A stretch of DNA of 64,000 bases from Pseudomonas sp. (GTDB lineage: Bacteria; Pseudomonadota; Gammaproteobacteria; Pseudomonadales; Pseudomonadaceae), in NCBI RefSeq assembly GCF_028293835.1, contig NZ_JAQGNX010000090.1, forward strand, positions 1 through 64,000, in the 5' to 3' direction. Below are positions 1 through 9,202 of the stretch, one piece after another. Under the pieces are notes generated by a model. The model did no database searches, had not been told where the DNA came from, and was given only the letters and a program-made list of their open reading frames with translations. Numbering within the stretch: position 1 is the first letter of the stretch; each line of letters begins with the position of its first letter. Made by a program: the position numbers and the translations under genes.

Positions 1-88
1 CAAAAATCCCTTTCATCACTTCATTGCCCAAGCATTACTATCGCATTTCGCGATAAGCCTGCGTTTGTTATCGCCACGCAGGAGGCAT

Positions 89-147
89 TCCTACAATTAT
101 GCAAAAATGTAGGACCACTCCTACAAACATCTCAGAAAAGTCCTACA
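89..147. promoter_or_regulatory. Array of four TCCTACA/TGTAGGA heptamers upstream of the autotransporter
   Basis: The heptamer TCCTACA occurs exactly at 89-95, 119-125 and 141-147, and its reverse complement TGTAGGA at 108-114. Centres lie 19, 11 and 22 bases apart, roughly helical-turn spacing, and the cluster ends about 60 bases before the likely start codon. This arrangement suggests regulator binding sites. The regulator is unknown to me, and the same heptamer also begins the interspersed palindromes elsewhere in the window. Confidence 0.45.
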
Positions 148-208
148 TAGCAACTACTATCAATTACGGATAATGCGCGCCACTTTTAACGCCATGGAGG
201 TGTCCCTC

Positions 209-2605
209 GTGAAACAGCTATTTATCAGATCCCGACTAACCTGTGCCGTCGCATTGGCAGTCTGTTGCAACGTTCCGACCGTTTTGGCGGGTAATCTTAA
301 CGGCCAACGCGCCACCGTTAACGCCGGAGACGCGCCCGATACATGGCAACTAATAAACGGCTCTACGCTGAACGTAACGCCTCTGGGAACGACCGACACT
401 ATTCGGGCTTCGTCCGGCTCAACCGTTAATTTGATCGGTAGCAGCACCTTCAGCTCAACAGGGCCCGGCGTTCAACTTAATCAAAGTACTGCCACTATTA
501 GCGGCGCAAACATTACTAGCACCGGCGATTTTGGATTAAGCCTGATTACCGATCTTGCAGGTACGCCCGGCACTAAGGCAACGGTAACCGACAGCACCAT
601 CTCTGGATCTGGCAGAGGTATCAGTAATGCCTTCGGAGAAATCAACCTGTCCAACACAATCGTGAACGGCACCGACGCGGGGGGGACTGGCTTTTTAAAC
701 GGTGGAGTAGGGATAGCCTTATTCGCCGGCCAGGCGAGCCTCACCAATAACAGCAGGGTCACGGGGGATATGAACGGCATTCTGATCAGCCCGGATTCTG
801 CCGGGGGATCAAACGTCTCCTCAACGTTAACGGTGGATAACTCGACCGTTACTGGCACTAACGGCAGCGCGATCATTGTTGGTTCGTACGATGATGCTCG
901 CCCGGGCAATGCCACTATCACGATGCAGAACGGTTCCACCCTGTCCGGCGGCAACGGGATTATCCTGGAGGTCGCGAACAATTCGACAGCGGGGATAACC
1001 GTCGATAACAGCCGGCTGACCGGGGATGTGCTGGTTAATGCGGGCTCGGCAGCCGACGTCACTCTGCAAAACAATGCAGCCCTCAATGGTAACGTGAACA
1101 ACGTTGCAAACTTCACCTTGAATAACGGTTCGAGCCTCTCGGGCAACCTGACCGACACCACTAACCTCAATGCACATAATAACTCCAGTGTCACCGGTAA
1201 TATCGCCAACGTAGAGAACTTCAACCTGACGGGTAATTCGTCGGTGAGCGGCAACCTGAGCAATGTTGAAAACCTGAGCCTGGACAATTCTGTCTGGACT
1301 ACTGGCGACGGCAATGGCGTCACCAACCTCAGCATGAACGCCGGTACGGTCAAACTGGGCGCTACAGAGGGAACGTTTGAAACCCTGACGGTTGCCACGC
1401 TTTCGGGTAACGGCCGCTTCGTGATGGACACGGACCTGGCAGCCCATCTAAGCGACCTGGTGAACGTGACTGGGCACGCTACTGGCAACTACGACTTACA
1501 AATCAAGAACACCGGCGCCGAACCACTCAAAGGTGACCAGGATCAACAGGTCGTACACACTGGCGCAGGCAGCGACGCCGCATTCGGCGTGGTGGGTGGT
1601 CAAGTGGATCTCGGTACGTTCGCCTACGGGTTGGAGCAACGGGGGACCGATTGGTTTTTGGTGCAGAAACTCGATGATAATGGCGACCCGATCGTCACTC
1701 CGGGCACCCAGTCGGTGATCGATTTGTTCAGCGCTGCACCTACTGTCTGGTATGGCGAACTGTCGACATTGCGCAGCCGCATGGGTGAATTGCGTTACGG
1801 CCAATCCGCAGGTGGTGGCTGGATGCGCGCCTATGGCAACAAATACAACACCTCGGCCGGGGGTGGCAGCGATTACTCGCAGAACCAACAGGGTATTTCG
1901 TTCGGTGCCGACGGTGCGTTGCCAACCTCCGACGGGCAATGGCTGCTGGGGGTGATGGCTGGTTACAGCAAATCCGATCTGGACATTGCTTCAGGCACCA
2001 ATGGCACCGTTAAAAGTTCCTATATCGGTGTTTACAGCACATGGTTGTCCAGCGAAGGTTATTACATCGACGCAATCATCAAGGCTAACCATTTCAAGAA
2101 CAGATCTGACGTCCGCATGAGCGACGGCACTCTGTCTAACGGCGACTACAACAACAACGGCATCGGCGGCTCTATCGAAGCCGGCAAACATATCAAACTG
2201 GCGGATAACTGGTTCGTCGAACCCTTCACCCAGTTCTCTGCCTTGTGGGTCGATGGTCAAAACTACTCGCTGAACAACGGAATGGATGCCAGCAGCAACA
2301 AAGCCGATTCGTTTCTGGGTAAAGTCGGTACAAGCGTGGGGCGTAATTTCCCGTTGGAAAAAGGCGGTTTCGTACAGCCTTATATGAAAGTGGCCTTGGC
2401 ACATGAATTTGCCAACAACAACAAAGTCCAGGTGAACACAACGACCTTCAGAAACAATCTGTCCGGTAGCCGTGGTGAAATTGGAGCGGGTATCGCAGCC
2501 CAACTCACAGACAAATGGCAGGTACATGGCGATGTGGACTACAGCAATGGTGAACACATTGAACAACCATGGGGTGTCAATCTGGGGTTGCGTTATTCCT
2601 GGTAA
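209..2605 (+). CDS. Autotransporter (type Va) with beta-helical passenger
   Basis: A self-secreting surface protein: signal peptide, extracellular passenger and outer-membrane beta-barrel. The GTG at 209 is preferred because GGAGG sits 8 bases upstream and the protein then begins directly with a basic signal peptide ending in VLAG; an ATG at 173 would add 12 residues. Residues about 30-400 are rich in N, S, T and G with repeated NNSSVSGN-like units, as in pertactin/AIDA-type right-handed beta-helices. Residues about 537-798 form the beta-domain, starting near WMRAYGNKYN and ending with the alternating aromatic tail LGLRYSW typical of such barrels. About 798 residues in all. No protease motif is visible, so a role in adhesion or biofilm is likely but inferred. 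Confidence 0.9.
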   Translation: MKQLFIRSRLTCAVALAVCCNVPTVLAGNLNGQRATVNAGDAPDTWQLINGSTLNVTPLGTTDTIRASSGSTVNLIGSSTFSSTGPGVQLNQSTATISGANITSTGDFGLSLITDLAGTPGTKATVTDSTISGSGRGISNAFGEINLSNTIVNGTDAGGTGFLNGGVGIALFAGQASLTNNSRVTGDMNGILISPDSAGGSNVSSTLTVDNSTVTGTNGSAIIVGSYDDARPGNATITMQNGSTLSGGNGIILEVANNSTAGITVDNSRLTGDVLVNAGSAADVTLQNNAALNGNVNNVANFTLNNGSSLSGNLTDTTNLNAHNNSSVTGNIANVENFNLTGNSSVSGNLSNVENLSLDNSVWTTGDGNGVTNLSMNAGTVKLGATEGTFETLTVATLSGNGRFVMDTDLAAHLSDLVNVTGHATGNYDLQIKNTGAEPLKGDQDQQVVHTGAGSDAAFGVVGGQVDLGTFAYGLEQRGTDWFLVQKLDDNGDPIVTPGTQSVIDLFSAAPTVWYGELSTLRSRMGELRYGQSAGGGWMRAYGNKYNTSAGGGSDYSQNQQGISFGADGALPTSDGQWLLGVMAGYSKSDLDIASGTNGTVKSSYIGVYSTWLSSEGYYIDAIIKANHFKNRSDVRMSDGTLSNGDYNNNGIGGSIEAGKHIKLADNWFVEPFTQFSALWVDGQNYSLNNGMDASSNKADSFLGKVGTSVGRNFPLEKGGFVQPYMKVALAHEFANNNKVQVNTTTFRNNLSGSRGEIGAGIAAQLTDKWQVHGDVDYSNGEHIEQPWGVNLGLRYSW

Positions 2606-2628
2606 GTAACACCGTTTGAACATTAGTC

Positions 2629-2718
2629 TGTAGGAGCCAACGTGTTGGCGATATAAGCGACATCGCGGTGCTAGAGAAGCACCGCGTTGCCTGCCTCGCC
2701 AACAAGTTGGCTCCTACA
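2629..2718. repeat. Paired interspersed palindrome (REP/BIME-like)
   Basis: TGTAGGAGCCAACGTGTTGG at 2629 is mirrored by the reverse complement of the same element ending at 2718. Between them lies a 9-bp hairpin (CGCGGTGCT at 2664-2672 with AGCACCGCG at 2678-2686). It lies between two convergent genes and may stabilise or end both transcripts. Confidence 0.75.
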
Positions 2719-2739
2719 GACAGCCGAGACAGCCGTGCG

Positions 2740-3702
2740 TCAGATCAAACTTTCGTCGATCACCAACACGACCTTGCCCGACACCTGATTGGTCGCCAGT
2801 TCCGCAAAGGCCGCTTCGGCGTCCTTGACCGGGAATGAGCGCGCCAATTGCGGCTTCAGGCGACCTTCGGTAAACAGTGGCCAGACATGCTGACCCAGAT
2901 CCCTGAGCAGGTCGGCTTTGAACTGGTCATCGCGGCTGCGCAAGGTCGATCCCAAAAGGTGAATACGCTTGGCCAATACTTGGGCCAAATCCAGCTGCGC
3001 TTCGCGTCCTCCCATTAAACCGATCAACACCAACCGGCCGTCGACGCTGAGGATTTTCAGGTTCAGTGCCGCGTAATTGCCGCCCACCGGATCAAGAATC
3101 ACATTGAATGGCCCCAAGTCCTTCAAGCTTTCAAGGTTGTCGCTACGTACCACTCCGCCTTGAGCACCAAGCGCTTCGCAATACGCCAAACGTTCTGCCG
3201 AGCCGACGCTCACCCATACCGGGTTGCCAAAGGCTTTGCACAGCTGAATGCCGGCTGAACCAACTCCACTTGCACCTGCGTGCAGCAAGACTTTCTCACC
3301 GGGCTTCAACGCCGCCAGTTGAAACAGATTCAACCATGCAGTGGCGTAAACCTCAGGGATACCCGCAGCTTCCGGCAATGACATCCCGTCGGGAACTGGC
3401 AATACGTGGCGGCCATCCACCACCACTTCTTCGGCCATACCACCCCCCGCCAATAGCGCGCAGACACGGTCTCCAACCTGCCAGGACGAGCCCGCACCGA
3501 CTTCGCTGATCACCCCGGAACACTCCATCCCAAGCACCAGACTGGCGCCCGGCGGCGGCGGATAGAGTCCCGCACGCTGCAATAAATCGGCGCGATTAAG
3601 CCCCGCAGCCGCGATCCGAATCCTTACTTGACCGACGTCACAGGTCAAGTCGGGTTGTTCCAGCCATTCCACATGCCCTTCAACGCCTTGCAATGCCTTC
3701 AC
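2740..3702 (-). CDS. NAD(P)H quinone oxidoreductase, PIG3/QOR-type MDR
   Basis: A zinc-free medium-chain dehydrogenase/reductase of 320 residues that reduces quinones or enones with NADPH. Residues 1-120 form the GroES-like domain with the typical segments GLNRAD (35-40) and LGMECSG (57-63). The cofactor domain has HAGASGVGSA at 141-150. Length and the YPPPPG segment match the PIG3-like branch rather than crotonyl reductases. It is convergent with the autotransporter and divergent from prc. The substrate cannot be told from sequence. Confidence 0.88.
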   Translation of the reverse strand: MKALQGVEGHVEWLEQPDLTCDVGQVRIRIAAAGLNRADLLQRAGLYPPPPGASLVLGMECSGVISEVGAGSSWQVGDRVCALLAGGGMAEEVVVDGRHVLPVPDGMSLPEAAGIPEVYATAWLNLFQLAALKPGEKVLLHAGASGVGSAGIQLCKAFGNPVWVSVGSAERLAYCEALGAQGGVVRSDNLESLKDLGPFNVILDPVGGNYAALNLKILSVDGRLVLIGLMGGREAQLDLAQVLAKRIHLLGSTLRSRDDQFKADLLRDLGQHVWPLFTEGRLKPQLARSFPVKDAEAAFAELATNQVSGKVVLVIDESLI

Positions 3703-3841
3703 GGTGCCTCCATAGTGACTCTGGACTGAGCCGGTGCTATAGACGCACGGGCTTTTTGCATTATGCGACCGGGTCCGACGGAACCGGCGATCTAAAAGAC
3801 GGCCTAATATGCGTTATCAATTGCCCCCGCGTCGAATCAGC

Positions 3842-5923
3842 ATGAAGCATTATCTCCCCAGCACCGCACTCGCCTTCTTCATTGGCCTGAGTGTCATGCC
3901 CATGTCCACCAGCGTATTTGCCGCTAACAGCTGGGATAACCTTCAGCCTGACCGCGAAGAGGTCATTGCGAGCCTGAACATCGTAGAGCTGCTCAAAAGG
4001 CATCACTACAGCAAGCCGCCTTTGGATGACAAGCGTTCGGTCATTATTTACGACAGCTACCTGAAGCTGCTCGACCCGTCCCGCAGCTACTTTTTGGCCA
4101 GTGATATCGCTGAGTTCGACAAGTGGAAGGTGCAGTTCGACGATTTCCTCAAAAGCGGCGACCTGAACGCCGGTTTCACCATCTACAAGCGCTACCTGGA
4201 TCGTGTCAAATCGCGTCTGGACTTTGCCCTGGCGGAGCTGAACAAGGGCGTCGACAAGTTCGACTTCACCACCAAGGAAACCTTGCTGATCGACCGCAAG
4301 GACAGCCCTTGGGCCAAGTCTGACGCCGAGCTGGACGATCTGTGGCGCAAGCGGGTCGAGGATGAAGTGCTGCGATTGAAGATCGCCGGCAAAGAACCCA
4401 AGGCTATTCAAGAACTGCTGACCAAGCGCTACAAGAACCAATTGGCGCGATTGGAACAGACCCGCAGCGAAGACGTGTTCCAGGCTTACATCAACAACTT
4501 CGCCATGTCCTACGATCCGCACACCAACTACCTGTCCCCGGACAGCGCGGAAAACTTCGACATCAACATGAGCCTGTCCCTGGAAGGCATCGGCGCCGTG
4601 TTGCAGAGCGACAACGACAACGTGAAAATCGTGCGCCTGGTTCCGGCTGGCCCTGCCGCCAAAACCAAACAGGTCGCTCCGTCAGACAAGATCATTGGCG
4701 TCGCCCAAGGCGACAAAGAGATGGTCGACGTGATCGGCTGGCGTCTGGACGAAGTGGTCAAGCTGATTCGTGGTGCCAAAGGCTCTGTTGTCCGCCTGGA
4801 AGTGATTCCGGCCACCAACGCGCCTAACGACAACACCAGCAAAATCGTCGCGATTACCCGTGAAGCGGTGAAGCTTGAAGAGCAGGCGGCGAAAAAGTCG
4901 ATCCTTAACCTCAAGCAGGACGGCCACGACTACAAATTGGGCGTGATCGAAATCCCGGCATTCTATCTGGACTTCAAGGCCTACCGTGCTGGCGATCCTG
5001 AATACAAAAGCACCACTCGGGACGTGAAAAAACTGCTGACCGAACTGCAGGCCGAAAAAGTGGATGGCGTGGTCATCGACCTCCGTAACAACGGCGGCGG
5101 CTCATTGCAGGAAGCCACCGAGCTGACCAGCCTGTTCATCGACAAAGGCCCTACCGTGTTGGTGCGTAATGCAGACGGCAAGGTCGATGTGCTTGAAGAC
5201 GAAGACACCGGCGCTTTCTACAAAGGCCCGATGGCGTTGCTGGTCAACCGCTTGTCAGCGTCAGCGTCCGAGATTTTCGCCGGTGCCCTGCAGGACTATC
5301 ACCGCGCATTGATTATCGGTGGCCAGACCTTCGGCAAAGGCACGGTGCAGACCATTCAGCCGCTGAATCATGGCGAACTGAAATTGACCCTGGCCAAGTT
5401 CTACCGGGTCTCCGGGCAGAGCACCCAGCATCAAGGCGTACTGCCAGATATCGCGTACCCGTCGATCATCGACACCAAGGAAATCGGCGAAAGCGCGCTT
5501 CCAGAATCAATGGTCTACGACACCATCAAGCCGGCTATCAAGCCGGTGGTGGATCCGTTCAAACCGTTCCTTGAGCAATTGAAGGCACGGCACGATGCGC
5601 GTTCGTCGAAAGACCCTGAGTTTGTCTTCATCGAAAACCGTCTGGACCTCGCACAGAAGTTGATGGCCGAAAAAACCGTCAGCCTGAACGAAGCCGAACG
5701 TCGTGCTCAACACACCGACATTGAAGGCAAGCAACTGGCACTGGAAAACATCCGGCGCAAGGCTAAAGGTCAAGACCCGCTCAAAGAGCTGAAGAAAGAA
5801 GACGAAGACGCGCTGCCCGCGGATGACGACAAGACTAAACCGGAGGACGACGCTTACCTGTCGGAGACCGGCCGTATCTTGATCGACTACCTGAATTTGA
5901 ATGGGGCGGTCGCAAAGAAGTAA
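3842..5923 (+). CDS. prc: Carboxy-terminal processing (tail-specific) protease Prc
   Basis: A periplasmic serine protease of the S41A family that degrades or trims proteins from their C-terminus, including cell-wall hydrolases in the families studied. The ATG at 3842 gives a clean signal peptide cut after VFA; an in-frame ATG at 3809 would add 11 residues and cannot be excluded. Order of domains: N-terminal helical domain, PDZ near residues 240-320, protease core, C-terminal helical domain. The Ser/Lys dyad is present: Ser474 within SASASE and Lys499 within FGKGTVQ, with the conserved Asp485 between. The very acidic and basic C-terminus (EDEDALPADDDK) is usual for pseudomonads. The gene ends at a strong terminator. 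Confidence 0.95.
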   Translation: MKHYLPSTALAFFIGLSVMPMSTSVFAANSWDNLQPDREEVIASLNIVELLKRHHYSKPPLDDKRSVIIYDSYLKLLDPSRSYFLASDIAEFDKWKVQFDDFLKSGDLNAGFTIYKRYLDRVKSRLDFALAELNKGVDKFDFTTKETLLIDRKDSPWAKSDAELDDLWRKRVEDEVLRLKIAGKEPKAIQELLTKRYKNQLARLEQTRSEDVFQAYINNFAMSYDPHTNYLSPDSAENFDINMSLSLEGIGAVLQSDNDNVKIVRLVPAGPAAKTKQVAPSDKIIGVAQGDKEMVDVIGWRLDEVVKLIRGAKGSVVRLEVIPATNAPNDNTSKIVAITREAVKLEEQAAKKSILNLKQDGHDYKLGVIEIPAFYLDFKAYRAGDPEYKSTTRDVKKLLTELQAEKVDGVVIDLRNNGGGSLQEATELTSLFIDKGPTVLVRNADGKVDVLEDEDTGAFYKGPMALLVNRLSASASEIFAGALQDYHRALIIGGQTFGKGTVQTIQPLNHGELKLTLAKFYRVSGQSTQHQGVLPDIAYPSIIDTKEIGESALPESMVYDTIKPAIKPVVDPFKPFLEQLKARHDARSSKDPEFVFIENRLDLAQKLMAEKTVSLNEAERRAQHTDIEGKQLALENIRRKAKGQDPLKELKKEDEDALPADDDKTKPEDDAYLSETGRILIDYLNLNGAVAKK

Positions 5924-6016
5924 CCACACGGAGCGCATGATTAGAAAATGATGGCCAATTAGTTTCACATAGACGCAATTGGTCATCAAACAGTCATGAA
6001 TCTGTCGTGAAATAGA

Positions 6017-6048
6017 GGGGCTGAGCGCAATGTGCTCAGCCCCTTTTT
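6017..6048 (+). terminator. Rho-independent terminator of prc
   Basis: A perfect 10-bp stem (GGGGCTGAGC at 6017-6026 with GCTCAGCCCC at 6034-6043), a 7-base loop and five T. An ATG at 6030 lies in the loop, which argues against it as the start of the next gene. Confidence 0.93.
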
Positions 6049-6065
6049 CTTGCGCCGAGATCGCC

Positions 6066-7835
6066 ATGACCGTCACTGAACAGCTGTGTGCACTGAGCTC
6101 AATTCTGGGTCAAGGTGATCTGCACAGCTTGTTTCAACCGATAGTGTCGTTGTCGGAGCGCCGAATTCTCGGTTATGAAGCCTTGACCCGAGGGCCTTCC
6201 AACAGCCCCCTGCACTCCCCCGTGAACTTGTTCGCCATTGCGCGGCAGGCGGGTCGCTTGAGTGAACTGGAAATAGCCGCCCGGGAATCTGCCTGCCGAC
6301 GCTTCAGTGAGCAGAAACTCGAGGGGAAGCTGTTCCTCAACGTTTCCCCGGAATCGCTGCTGGAGCCTACACACCCGCCCGGCCGTACATTGGAATTGCT
6401 ACAAACCTACGGCATCGCCCCCAGCCAAGTGGTCATCGAGCTGACCGAGCAAACGCCCACCGACGATTTCGAATTGCTGTACAAAGCGCTGCACCATTAC
6501 CGCGACATGGGCTTTACCATCGCGCTGGATGATCTCGGTGCCGGTTATTCAAGCCTGCGTCTGTGGTCAGAACTGCGCCCGGACTACGTCAAGATTGACC
6601 GACACTTCATCGATGGCATTCACCAGGACGCAGTCAAACGTGAGTTCGTCGGCTCCATGCTGCAAATGGCCAAAGCGTCCCGTGCGCTGGTGATTGCCGA
6701 AGGCATTGAATTGCAGGAGGAGTTGGCGGTGCTCATCGATATGGGCGTGGACTTGGTGCAGGGCTATCTGCTCTGCCGTCCGCAAGAGCATCCGCCCCGG
6801 GATGCCCATGCGTTACTGCCTAAAACTGCGCCCATGGTAGCAGCCCTCAATGAAGATGCGCCGGACCTCAGCGCGCTGCTGAATGAACAACCTGCGGTCA
6901 ATCAATCGACACCGACCGCCAGCGTGCTCGAATATTTTCGCAAACAAGCCAACCTGAATTCCCTAGCGGTACTGGACGAGTCATTGAAGCCCTGCGGCAT
7001 TGTCCATCGTCATTCGTTGTCTGAAGCGCTGCTCAAGCCGTTTGCCACCGACCTGTTCGCGCGCAAGCCCATCAGCCGCTTGATGAGCGACGATTTTCTC
7101 GCGGTGGAGCTGAATCAGTCACTGCAACAGGTCAGCCGCTTACTCACCAGCCGTGCCCGACAGCGTATCGAAGAAGACTTCATCATCACCGCCAACGGGG
7201 CTTATTTGGGGTTGGGCCGGGTGATTGACGTATTGAAGCTGATTACCGAATTAAAAATTCAACAAGCGCGTTATGCCAATCCGCTGACCTTGTTGCCTGG
7301 CAACGTGCCGATCCAGCAATGCCTTACGCGCCTGCTGCAACAAGGCCGCGAGTCGATGATCTGCTACGTGGATATCGACAGTTTCAAACCGTTCAACGAC
7401 ATTTACGGCTACGGCCGTGGCGACGAAGTGCTGCTGTGCCTGGCGCAATGCCTGAACGACCGCATCGACCCCAGCCGAGATTTTGTCGGGCACATCGGCG
7501 GTGATGATTTCCTGATGGTGCTGGGTTCAGAAGACTGGCGTAAACGCCTGAATCTGCTGCTGGAAGACTTCCAGAATCAGTGCCGCCGGTTCTACCGCGC
7601 TGAGCATGTGGAGTTGGGTTACTTCACGGCCTTGAATCGCCAGGGCCAACGCCAGGAGTTCCCGCTGTTGTCACTGTCAATTGGCGTCGTTCACCTACGG
7701 CCCGAGGCCTGCGGGCACCTGGACGCCAGTCAGTTGGCTGAGATGGCATCACAAGCCAAGCACTACGCCAAGGATATTTCAGGGGCTAGCGTGCATGTGA
7801 TTGATACGCTGGATCATGAGGTTGTGGAGAGTTAA
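6066..7835 (+). CDS. EAL-CBS-GGDEF cyclic di-GMP protein
   Basis: A cytoplasmic 589-residue protein with inverted order: EAL phosphodiesterase domain (about 10-250), a paired CBS region (about 280-385) and a GGDEF domain (about 410-575). The EAL part keeps EAL at 38-40, LNVSPESL, IELTEQ, LDDLGAG, VKIDRHF, AEGIE and QGYLL, so hydrolysis of c-di-GMP is plausible. The GGDEF signature is GGDDF (478-482), with Asp at the usual fourth-position Glu, and the inhibitory-site Arg of RxxD is replaced by Pro. Cyclase activity is therefore uncertain and the domain may instead bind GTP and regulate. CBS domains suggest adenine-nucleotide sensing. The start after the prc terminator is chosen because the upstream in-frame ATG lies inside the hairpin. 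Confidence 0.9.
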   Translation: MTVTEQLCALSSILGQGDLHSLFQPIVSLSERRILGYEALTRGPSNSPLHSPVNLFAIARQAGRLSELEIAARESACRRFSEQKLEGKLFLNVSPESLLEPTHPPGRTLELLQTYGIAPSQVVIELTEQTPTDDFELLYKALHHYRDMGFTIALDDLGAGYSSLRLWSELRPDYVKIDRHFIDGIHQDAVKREFVGSMLQMAKASRALVIAEGIELQEELAVLIDMGVDLVQGYLLCRPQEHPPRDAHALLPKTAPMVAALNEDAPDLSALLNEQPAVNQSTPTASVLEYFRKQANLNSLAVLDESLKPCGIVHRHSLSEALLKPFATDLFARKPISRLMSDDFLAVELNQSLQQVSRLLTSRARQRIEEDFIITANGAYLGLGRVIDVLKLITELKIQQARYANPLTLLPGNVPIQQCLTRLLQQGRESMICYVDIDSFKPFNDIYGYGRGDEVLLCLAQCLNDRIDPSRDFVGHIGGDDFLMVLGSEDWRKRLNLLLEDFQNQCRRFYRAEHVELGYFTALNRQGQRQEFPLLSLSIGVVHLRPEACGHLDASQLAEMASQAKHYAKDISGASVHVIDTLDHEVVES

Positions 7836-7880
7836 AGCCGCTTGGGAGAAGCCCTACCCTGCTTCTGCGTAACACCAACC

Positions 7881-8357
7881 CTAAAACCCATGGGGTTTCC
7901 CCAGCCCTTCAAACGCCTTCGCCCGCTCCGGTTCAGGGGGCAGATTCGGACCACCCATCTTGTACAGCTGCGACAATTTAATCGGCGCCAGTGGATGGCC
8001 AGCTATAACTGCCATTTCCCACCACTGCGCGGCCTCAAGGGCGTCCGGGGCGTTGCGCAGGTCTCCCGTCAGACTCATCACACCGAGTTGATACGCAGCC
8101 TTGGGGTGGCCACCGATGGCGGCCAGGCGCATCAGTCGTGCCCCTTCGTCGCGGGCGCCCTGCCCGTCGCCACGAAAAACCAGGATGTGCCCGTAGAAGC
8201 TCTCGGCGTCGTGATCGCCCAAGTAGGCCATCTGCGAATACTGGCCCTCGAGCCACTGCCATCCCCTGGGTTGCTCCACCAACCATGACCACCGATACAG
8301 GCGTCGCGCCAACAGATAGGTGAAGCGTGCGCGCAGGTACCAAAAGGGTTGGATCAT
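7881..8357 (-). CDS. Sel1-repeat protein
   Basis: 158 residues, last gene of a three-gene operon; its ATG overlaps the stop of the preceding gene (ATGA). Residues about 45-150 contain helical repeats of Sel1 type, for example AARLMRLAAIGGHPKAAYQLGV-like segments and WWEMAVIAGHPLAPIKLSQLY-like segments (positions about 72-95 and 111-132). The N-terminus (WYLRARFTYLLARRLYRW) is basic and aromatic and could touch the membrane. Sel1 repeats are protein-binding scaffolds; the partner is unknown. Confidence 0.75.
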   Translation of the reverse strand: MIQPFWYLRARFTYLLARRLYRWSWLVEQPRGWQWLEGQYSQMAYLGDHDAESFYGHILVFRGDGQGARDEGARLMRLAAIGGHPKAAYQLGVMSLTGDLRNAPDALEAAQWWEMAVIAGHPLAPIKLSQLYKMGGPNLPPEPERAKAFEGLGKPHGF

Positions 8358-8719
8358 GCGAGTTCCGGGTAGCTATATTCGAAGACGCGTACTACTTCAG
8401 AAGCGTGCCACGACGCTGCAGCGATGCCGTCCGAAGGGCCGGAAAATCGACCCAGTCGTTCGACGCATTCAAAGAAACCGGTGCGCGGCAGGCGGCTGGC
8501 GCCTTGGCTGATCACCAACGAACTGCGCAAAGGCTGCTCCGCACGCGCGTCTAATGAGGCCAGATGCTCCAGTGCGGCAGTCAACGTTTGCATGGCAGGG
8601 CTGGGTAATTGCAAGCGCTCAAGCAGCGCTCGGTAAGTCAACAAATGTCGCTGGCGGCGAGCCTGGTCCAGTTCAGCCAATAAGCCTTCCCAATGTTGGC
8701 GGCTGATACGGACGCTCAT
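8354..8719 (-). CDS. Unrecognised 121-residue protein, middle gene of HTH operon
   Basis: I do not recognise a named family. The sequence is mostly helical and charged: residues 1-80 look like a four-helix segment (RRQRHLLTYRALLERL), then a more strand-like tail with LVISQGASRLP and FFECVERLGRF. It starts on the ATGA shared with the HTH gene and ends on the ATGA shared with the Sel1 gene, so the three are almost certainly translated together. No signal peptide, membrane segment or cysteine motif is visible. It could be the effector of a small HTH-controlled module, which is inference. Confidence 0.65.
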   Translation of the reverse strand: MSVRISRQHWEGLLAELDQARRQRHLLTYRALLERLQLPSPAMQTLTAALEHLASLDARAEQPLRSSLVISQGASRLPRTGFFECVERLGRFSGPSDGIAAASWHASEVVRVFEYSYPELA

Positions 8720-9057
8720 GGCTCACCTCGCCAACCGGCGACGCCTAGCTCCCAGGCCAGACTTCGACTGATGGCAGCGTCTGGCACGCGCACGCCGCTT
8801 TCAATCAACCCCAGGTAGGAAGGGCTGATGCCCACGGTGCGCGCCAATTGTGCGACTTCAAGGCCTTTGGCCTCGCGCAACGCACTTAACTGATCCAGGC
8901 CCGGAAGGACTTCGGGCGCTACTGGGGAAGGTTTTGCTGATTGACGTGGCGGTGATGATTGATCGGCGCCTGCGGCCTTGAGCAAAGCCTGGTACTGGGA
9001 CCATGGCAAAATTGCGTACTCTGGCTCTCCATCGCGTGAAATTATCTGAAGATCCAT
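8716..9057 (-). CDS. XRE-family HTH protein with antitoxin-like N-terminus
   Basis: 113 residues. The ATG at 9057 is preceded by AGGGGGT five bases upstream; a longer reading from 9114 lacks this. Residues 1-30 (MDLQIISRDGEPEYAILPW) resemble the short N-terminal part of antitoxin-type HTH proteins. Residues about 50-105 form a Cro/C1 helix-turn-helix with LREAKGLEVAQLARTVGIS and YLGLIESG. First gene of the overlapping HTH/unknown/Sel1 operon, so it probably represses its own promoter. Whether it is a true antitoxin is not shown. Confidence 0.82.
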   Translation of the reverse strand: MDLQIISRDGEPEYAILPWSQYQALLKAAGADQSSPPRQSAKPSPVAPEVLPGLDQLSALREAKGLEVAQLARTVGISPSYLGLIESGVRVPDAAISRSLAWELGVAGWRGEP

Positions 9058-9202
9058 AAACACCCCCTGTAGAACTACATCACTTCGCGTGTAGGATTTT
9101 CCGTGTAGGGGCATCTTAACAGCGTACTTACGCAGGGTGCGTGCATTGAATACGCCGTGGGTTTACTCGTTCTGATTTATTACCGAGCAAACTCACCGCG
9201 AA

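Noticed and set aside
481..1488. 335-codon reading frame antisense to the autotransporter
   Set aside because: It is an open frame caused by the repetitive N/S/T-rich passenger codons; no start signal and no family-like sequence.
3108..3509. 133-codon plus-strand frame inside the quinone oxidoreductase
   Set aside because: Fully within a well-supported gene on the other strand; composition shows no protein-like pattern.
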